DNA of 43,577 nucleotides from an uncultured Collinsella sp. Lineage in GTDB: Bacteria; Actinomycetota; Coriobacteriia; Coriobacteriales; Coriobacteriaceae. Position numbers and translations under genes: made by a program. Of the stretch, positions 38,722-43,577 are shown in pieces (positions within the stretch are counted from its first letter, which is position 1; every line of letters begins with the position of its first letter). The notes below the pieces were generated by a model that was not told the DNA's origin, ran no database searches, and worked only from the letters and a program-made list of their open reading frames with translations. The stretch spans positions 1-43,577 of the forward strand of contig CABUWV010000017.1 in the NCBI GenBank assembly GCA_902495355.1, given 5' to 3'.

Positions 38722-39978
38722 ATGAAAAACCTTCGAGAAAGATGGCACGGACTAACAGTGCTGGGAGTTGTTGCATTTGCCGCTGCCTGCATGACGGTTG
38801 CCCCGGCGCCCTCATTTGCTGATATTGCTGGCGGTGGCGGAGGCGGTGGACCGATTACGGAATGGTGTTCCGACGGTCGTCCGAAGACTGGACTCGTTCG
38901 GTGCGAGGACGGCAGCCTTCGCTATTTCGATCCCGAAACTGGCGCCATGGTCACGAACCAGTGGCATAACGAATACGAAGCTGTCTGGTACTATTTTGGC
39001 GCTGACGGGACCGCGGTGTCGGGCTGGCAGTCTATCGGTGGGGACAAGTATTACTTCTATCCCGAAAGCCATGATATGGCATACGGCCGAGTTCAGATTG
39101 ACGGCAAGAACTACTTCCTGAACACCCCTGGTGCCAACGCCGATGGCCGCATGCAGCATAGTGGCTGGTTCTACGACTCCATCTACGGAAAGTGGTCCTA
39201 TGCGACCTCTGACGGTGAGCTATTGACCGGTTGGCATAATCTCGGCGGGGCTTGGTACTATTTCAACGAATCTGGGGTCATGCTGACTGGCTGGATCAAC
39301 GATTCGGGTACCTGGTACTACACTAATGCCTCCGGTGCGATGGTCACTGGCTGGCTCAACATCGGCGGTACGTGGTTCTACCTCGACGGCTCGGGCGCCA
39401 TGGTCGCTAACAGCTGGCGCAGCCTCGGCGGCTCCTGGTACTGGTTCGACGACTCCGGTGCAATGGCCACTGGCTGGTTCTTGGCAGGCGGCTCTTGGTA
39501 CTATGCGAGCGGTTCGGGCGCCATGGCAACCGGCTGGCTCAGCAATGGCGGCACGTGGTATTGGCTCGGAGGTTCGGGCGCTATGGCCTCTAACTCTTGG
39601 GCTAACGTTGGTGGAGTTTGGTACTGGTTCGACGATTCCGGCGCGATGGCCACCGGCTGGCGTCAGGTCGGCGGCGCCTGGTACTACTTTAGCGGTTCCG
39701 GCGCTATGGCCCACGACGCCTGGGTCGGCGACTACTACCTCCAGTCTTCCGGTGCCATGGCTACGAATGCCTGGGTTGGCTCCTACTATGTCGGCGAGGA
39801 CGGCAAGTGGATTCCGGGCTACGGTTTAGTTTGGTACAAGAGCGGTAGCCATGTTTACCATACGCATAAGTGCCGTACCGTTGGCAAGGACGCAAAGGGC
39901 TATTCGCAGATCTCTATCCAGGAGGCCCAGAGGCGTGGCGCTTCACGAGAGTGCAAAAACTGCCAGCAAATTGGCTAG
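38722..39978 (+). CDS. Secreted cell-wall-binding repeat protein with C-terminal Cys/His cluster
   Basis: 418 aa from ATG at 38722, preceded by GAGAAAGGA. A signal peptide ends near SFA-D (residue 33) and is followed by a Gly run. About 12-13 repeats of the form GW-x3-GG-x-WYY-x3-SGAM-x-T fill residues 70-370; this is the choline/YG-type wall-binding repeat used to hold proteins to teichoic acids or other polymers. The C-terminal 45 residues are different: HVYHTHKCRTV then CKNC, with His380, His382, Cys384, Cys411 and Cys414. The spacing matches a small metal-binding domain seen in other secreted or nuclease proteins (YH-x3-C ... A-x2-RG ... C-x2-C). No catalytic domain is present. First of three related genes in a row. 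Confidence 0.87.
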   Translation: MKNLRERWHGLTVLGVVAFAAACMTVAPAPSFADIAGGGGGGGPITEWCSDGRPKTGLVRCEDGSLRYFDPETGAMVTNQWHNEYEAVWYYFGADGTAVSGWQSIGGDKYYFYPESHDMAYGRVQIDGKNYFLNTPGANADGRMQHSGWFYDSIYGKWSYATSDGELLTGWHNLGGAWYYFNESGVMLTGWINDSGTWYYTNASGAMVTGWLNIGGTWFYLDGSGAMVANSWRSLGGSWYWFDDSGAMATGWFLAGGSWYYASGSGAMATGWLSNGGTWYWLGGSGAMASNSWANVGGVWYWFDDSGAMATGWRQVGGAWYYFSGSGAMAHDAWVGDYYLQSSGAMATNAWVGSYYVGEDGKWIPGYGLVWYKSGSHVYHTHKCRTVGKDAKGYSQISIQEAQRRGASRECKNCQQIG

Positions 39979-40004
39979 TACATTACTGAGCTAGTTTTGA
40001 TTGA

Positions 40005-40032
40005 GGCCCCGTTGCCCTGAGGTGACGGGGCC
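40005..40032 (+). terminator. Stem-loop between wall-binding protein genes
   Basis: GGCCCCGT (40005-40012) pairs perfectly with ACGGGGCC (40025-40032) around a 12-nt loop. It has no T-run after it, and the next gene starts 26 nt later, so it might attenuate rather than stop transcription. Confidence 0.6.
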
Positions 40033-40058
40033 ACTGCGTGATTGGATACTGTGCTGCT

Positions 40059-42269
40059 ATGAAGAAATGGTCATTCGGGGTGCTGGTCTTTTCGGGCCTT
40101 GTTTCTTTGGGGCTCCTTTTGGGTTCGCCCTCGATGTTATACGCCCTTGATTTGAATAACACTGACGAAGGTCCCGCATCTAACGTTGCTATTGCTTCTG
40201 TCGAGTCAGGCGTTGATGTTCAGCGCGAATCGACCTTCGCTGTCGAGCAGAACTCTCAGATGGATAATGAGATCCCTTCTGAGGTTTCGAATCAAATTGT
40301 TTGGCATCAGGGGTGGATATCACCCGAAGAAGGGGCTGGTTTTTGGCGTTGGGGCTTGTCCGACGGAACGATCGCTGTTTCTTCTTGGAGACATATAAAC
40401 GGTAGCTGGTACTGGTTCGACGACGAAGGTCGAATGGCTCAGGATGGATTGGTCCAAGTCGGGGGTGCGACTTATGGATTCTCCTCTTCGGGTGCAATGC
40501 GTGTCGGCTGGTACCTAGATTCTACGGGCTCCACTTTTGCTTGGCGTTATTTCTCCAGTTCTGGCGCCATGGTAAAAGGCTGGCTTTCAGACGGCAACAA
40601 CTGGTATTGGCTGGATGATGAAGGCAAGATGGTCCACGACTCGATGCTGCAGATCGGGGGAGCTACGTATGGATTCTCCTCTTCTGGCGCAATGCTTATC
40701 GGATGGCATCTTGATGCTTCCGTCTGGCATTATTTTTCCGGCTCTGGCGCCCTGGTAAAGGGCTGGCTCTCGGATGGGGGCCGTTGGTATTGGCTTGATC
40801 CTGCGGACGGTTCTATGGCCACCGGGTTGAATGCATGCAATGGAACCCCTTATATCTTTAACGGATCGGGGGCCATGCTCTCCTCCCAGTGGGCGCTTAT
40901 TGACAACAACTGGTATTACGCTAACTCCAACGGCTTGCTGCATGGAGGCTGGTTACTTCTAGGGAATTCTTGGTATTACCTGGATCCAGGAAGCCATATT
41001 ATGCTCACGGGCTTTGTGCAAGTGGGTACATCCTCCTATTTCCTTACGAGTTCAGGTGCCATGGCAACAGGCTGGGCACTTGCTGATAATACTTGGTACT
41101 ACGCCGCATCAAGCGGAGCAATTCAACGAGGGCGATGGATAAAGTCCGGAAGCGCCTGGTATTACCTTGATGAGGTGTCCGGCGCAATGCGTACTGGTGA
41201 ATATACGGTAGGCGACACGCGCTATTATTCTTATGATTCTGGTGCGATGGCATCTTCGTGCTGGATCAACTTGAGCGACGGTATGTCATGGGCGAATTCG
41301 TCTGGAGCACTGAGCGAGCCGTTGCCTACTTCATCTGATGGATCTCCTGTAGTCGCTGATCGTACTGACTCGTCTCCATTGCCAGGTGTGATTCATATTG
41401 GAGATGCGGTTTTCTATGCGGATGCGAATGGTGTCGTTAACGTGGCGTCTGGTTGGATTATGTCGAAAGACGCTTCTGACGAAAGTGGCAATACTTGGTA
41501 TTACGCATCTTCCAATGGTGTCCTTAAGTCTGGTTGGCAATATGTCAACGGTGCGTGGTATTGGATGGACCCTTCCACATTCAAGATGAAAACTGGATGG
41601 CTTAATGACGGCGGTACGTGGTACTGGCTCCAGCCTTCGGGTGCCATGTTTGCTAACGGGTGGCTGAAAATCGATGGCGTTGACTATTACTTCAATGCAA
41701 GTGGTGCATGGTTGAATACGTCTGGTTCTGTTTTGGGGGTCAATAGGTCCAGCTTGGTCAATTGGCTTATGAGCCACGAAAACGACGGCTATTACCGTGG
41801 AACACGCTACGACACGCATCTCAGCCAGGAAACGTGCATGTACCCAAAGGGTGATCCGCGTTGGGACGGTTATACGGGCATGAATTGTGGTGGATTTGTA
41901 TCGCATGCATATATGAAGGCGGGCGGGAATTTAGCTCCCATTGCCGCCGAGCAGAGCCATTCCCCTTGGAGTGGAGGTCCCGGAAGGGGCGGCTGCGTAA
42001 ACGCTTATCGTTGGTACGGCTACGCTATCGATACGTGCGCGAACGTGACTTATTTCAACTCTATTGATGAGTTGTTACGCAGTGGTTTGGCTCGTAAGGG
42101 GGACATTGTGTTCTTCAATCCTTACAACCCATATGCGGACGATAGCCACATTGGCTTTTTCTGGGGCAATTCGCCGAGCGAAAATTTGTTCTGGCATAGT
42201 GATGGTTATGGAAATCGCATCTCCGGTTTGACTGCTTTGGGCGCATCGAAAGTAATCTTGATTCGTTAG
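40059..42269 (+). CDS. Secreted cell-wall-binding repeat protein with NlpC/P60-like peptidase domain
   Basis: 736 aa from ATG at 40059, where the signal peptide MKKWSFGVLVFSGLVSLG begins; no good ribosome-binding site is seen, and a GTG at 40038 is the alternative. Residues 90-560 carry about 20 wall-binding repeats (SGAM/WYWLDDEG type), more varied than in the upstream protein. The C-terminal 170 residues are a cysteine peptidase of NlpC/P60 or CHAP type: Cys610 in GMNCGGFVSHAY, His697 in DDSHIGFFWG and a later polar residue in FWHSDGYG. It is likely to cut peptidoglycan stem peptides. Codons are richer in A/T than in the housekeeping genes. Confidence 0.87.
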   Translation: MKKWSFGVLVFSGLVSLGLLLGSPSMLYALDLNNTDEGPASNVAIASVESGVDVQRESTFAVEQNSQMDNEIPSEVSNQIVWHQGWISPEEGAGFWRWGLSDGTIAVSSWRHINGSWYWFDDEGRMAQDGLVQVGGATYGFSSSGAMRVGWYLDSTGSTFAWRYFSSSGAMVKGWLSDGNNWYWLDDEGKMVHDSMLQIGGATYGFSSSGAMLIGWHLDASVWHYFSGSGALVKGWLSDGGRWYWLDPADGSMATGLNACNGTPYIFNGSGAMLSSQWALIDNNWYYANSNGLLHGGWLLLGNSWYYLDPGSHIMLTGFVQVGTSSYFLTSSGAMATGWALADNTWYYAASSGAIQRGRWIKSGSAWYYLDEVSGAMRTGEYTVGDTRYYSYDSGAMASSCWINLSDGMSWANSSGALSEPLPTSSDGSPVVADRTDSSPLPGVIHIGDAVFYADANGVVNVASGWIMSKDASDESGNTWYYASSNGVLKSGWQYVNGAWYWMDPSTFKMKTGWLNDGGTWYWLQPSGAMFANGWLKIDGVDYYFNASGAWLNTSGSVLGVNRSSLVNWLMSHENDGYYRGTRYDTHLSQETCMYPKGDPRWDGYTGMNCGGFVSHAYMKAGGNLAPIAAEQSHSPWSGGPGRGGCVNAYRWYGYAIDTCANVTYFNSIDELLRSGLARKGDIVFFNPYNPYADDSHIGFFWGNSPSENLFWHSDGYGNRISGLTALGASKVILIR

Positions 42270-42280
42270 AATTCCGCGTT

Positions 42281-42311
42281 GTAGGGGACTCTCTGGGTCC
42301 CCTACCTTTTT
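42281..42311 (+). terminator. Intrinsic terminator of the peptidase gene
   Basis: GTAGGGGAC (42281-42289) pairs with GTCCCCTAC (42297-42305), followed by CTTTTT. Confidence 0.9.
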
Positions 42312-42532
42312 GACATCTGGTTTGAAAGCTAACTGATGTCGGCATTCTTTGGGGCTAAGAGTAGGGACTAGGAGTCCTTGGTTTCACCCTGCTGGGAAGT
42401 TCTTGTTTACATTATGGTATTATGTGCAGTTATTTGTCGTCCTAGATGGCATCTTGTCCAGTTGGATGTTCGGAAATCTTTCACAGCCATGCTGTAAGCT
42501 AAACGCAAACAAGAACGAATGACGAGGTTTAC

Positions 42533-43577
42533 ATGAGCAAACATCTTAAGTTATTTTCGGCATTGTTGGTGCTGATGGTCCTTGCGCCCATTTCTGTGTT
42601 TGTTTTCCCCTCGAACGCGGAAGCTGCGCGGTCCCTAGTTGAGAATTCCTGGCGTTATGAGGATGGGCAATTGGTCGCAGAGGATGCTTCTTCCGAAGAA
42701 GATGGAATAGCCTTATTGTCCATGGACATTCTTCCCGATGGGGCTACGGCGCGGGGCATCGATGTCAGCGAGCATCAAGGACGTATTGACTGGAATGCTG
42801 TTAAGGCTTCTGGTATCGATTTCGCTATTCTGCGTGTTGGATTTGGCGCTCCATCTTGGGGCGGTCGAGTTGACTATCAATTTAATCGAAATATTTCTGA
42901 GTGCGAGCGACTCGGAATTCCCTACGGCGTCTATATCTATTCATATGCTTTTGATAATCAGCAGGCAGCTGATGAGGCATCAATGGTGATCAATTGCCTT
43001 TCTGGGCATAATCCAAGATTGCCGGTGTATTACGATCTTGAGGATAACTCGATAATTGCAAATGGACGTCAAACCGGAATTGCATCGAGGGCGCAGGTTT
43101 TTTGTAATAGGATTTCTGCCGCAGGATATGAGCCTGGTATTTATGCAAATTTAAATTGGTTTAACAACATTTTGACTGACTCTGTATTTAAGAGTAGCTC
43201 TTGGGATCATTGGATTGCTCAATATAACTCGCAATGTGACTATACCGGCAATTACAGTTTTTGGCAGTATAAGAGCAACGGAAAAGTCCCTGGAATCAAC
43301 GGCAACGTTGATATGAACTACGCGTATGTTGATGTCTCCCTTTATCATTGGCAACTAATTGACAGCACCTGGTATTATGCAGCCTCCAACGGCAAGGCGT
43401 ATACCGGATGGTTGTTTCAGAGTGGCACGTGGTACTGGCTCGAGCCCGACGTGGGCGGTGCCATGGCTACCGGCCTTCACGAGTGCAACGGCTCCCTGTA
43501 CTGGTTTAATTCGTCCGGCGCGATGTCGACCGGGTGGGTCCTCGACGGCGGGACCTGGTACTACGCGACTGGCTCCG
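42533..43577 (+). CDS. GH25 muramidase with cell-wall-binding repeats (3' end outside the window)
   Basis: 348 codons are visible from ATG at 42533 (preceded by GACGAGG); the frame is still open at the window edge. Residues 1-31 are a signal peptide (LLVLMVLAPISVFVFPSNAEA). The GH25 lysozyme domain runs from about 74 to 266: ARGIDVSEHQGRIDWNAVK with Asp77, FAILRVGFG, and YYDLED with Asp168 and Glu170, the catalytic acid and its neighbour; WIAQY and FWQYKSNG follow. GH25 enzymes cut the MurNAc-GlcNAc bond of peptidoglycan. From about residue 273 three wall-binding repeats follow before the cut. The catalytic domain is A/T-rich in codon choice (AAT, ATT, TCT, GGA) while the repeats are G/C-rich, a sharp change within one gene. 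Confidence 0.93.
   Translation, partial: MSKHLKLFSALLVLMVLAPISVFVFPSNAEAARSLVENSWRYEDGQLVAEDASSEEDGIALLSMDILPDGATARGIDVSEHQGRIDWNAVKASGIDFAILRVGFGAPSWGGRVDYQFNRNISECERLGIPYGVYIYSYAFDNQQAADEASMVINCLSGHNPRLPVYYDLEDNSIIANGRQTGIASRAQVFCNRISAAGYEPGIYANLNWFNNILTDSVFKSSSWDHWIAQYNSQCDYTGNYSFWQYKSNGKVPGINGNVDMNYAYVDVSLYHWQLIDSTWYYAASNGKAYTGWLFQSGTWYWLEPDVGGAMATGLHECNGSLYWFNSSGAMSTGWVLDGGTWYYATGS

Noticed and set aside
38900..39760. Regular repeats in the wall-binding protein considered as a CRISPR-like or satellite array
   Set aside because: The repeats are in frame, about 60 nt long and encode the GW-WYY-SGAM motif; they are protein repeats. No CRISPR array or cas gene is in the window.

Overview
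The window reads as a chromosomal segment of a high-GC Gram-positive from the class Coriobacteriia, most likely a Collinsella-like gut actinobacterium. This is an inference from several things: the strong G/C third-position bias, CarD, an actinobacterial-type Rho with a very long disordered N-terminus, a SufCBDSU system under an Rrf2 regulator, a GGGtGRT/NifU-like pair, and several secreted proteins built from YG/CW-type cell-wall-binding repeats. No 16S or other decisive marker is present.

Layout. 1-4.2 kb: an S33-type alpha/beta hydrolase (-), proA (+), an HD-domain protein (-) flanked by two co-varying copies of one hairpin, and a CarD-type regulator (-). 4.2-11.7 kb: argS, an intergenic region with a 27-bp inverted repeat, rho, an alanine-rich membrane protein and a VanZ-like protein (all +). 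11.7-14.0 kb: a ROK fructokinase and a class I aminotransferase (both -). 14.1-14.9 kb: tRNA-His and two identical tRNA-Lys(CTT) genes, followed by a tandem duplication that includes a tRNA-Lys 3' fragment. 14.9-16.4 kb: a soluble FAD-binding protein of the NadB/FrdA family.

16.6-25.6 kb is an iron-sulfur cluster neighbourhood. It holds the GGGtGRT protein with its NifU-like partner (-), a REP-associated-type transposase (RAYT) with an altered HUH motif (+), the sufCBDSU operon (-, start-stop overlaps for B/D, D/S and S/U), and a divergent Rrf2-family regulator (+) with an IscR-like cysteine triad. Two 31-bp inverted-repeat elements lie in the shared control region and are good candidate operators. 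An MNT/HEPN toxin-antitoxin-type pair sits 8 nt after the regulator.

26.4-43.6 kb is the surface region. It holds a secreted lysozyme-like protein with a C-terminal MPKTG sorting signal and an AAA-ATPase-like/DUF1703-type protein. Six GT2-family glycosyltransferases follow, one (-) and five (+) in a cluster, including a duplicated pair with TTG starts and an 828-aa protein with two GT domains; they probably make a surface polysaccharide. Three consecutive secreted cell-wall-binding-repeat proteins close the window: one ending in a Cys/His cluster, one ending in an NlpC/P60-like peptidase domain, and a GH25 muramidase cut off by the window edge.

The most interesting parts are the iron-sulfur neighbourhood (paired scaffold systems plus a candidate new operator) and the repeat/RAYT material. 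All function calls come from reading motifs; no database search was run.
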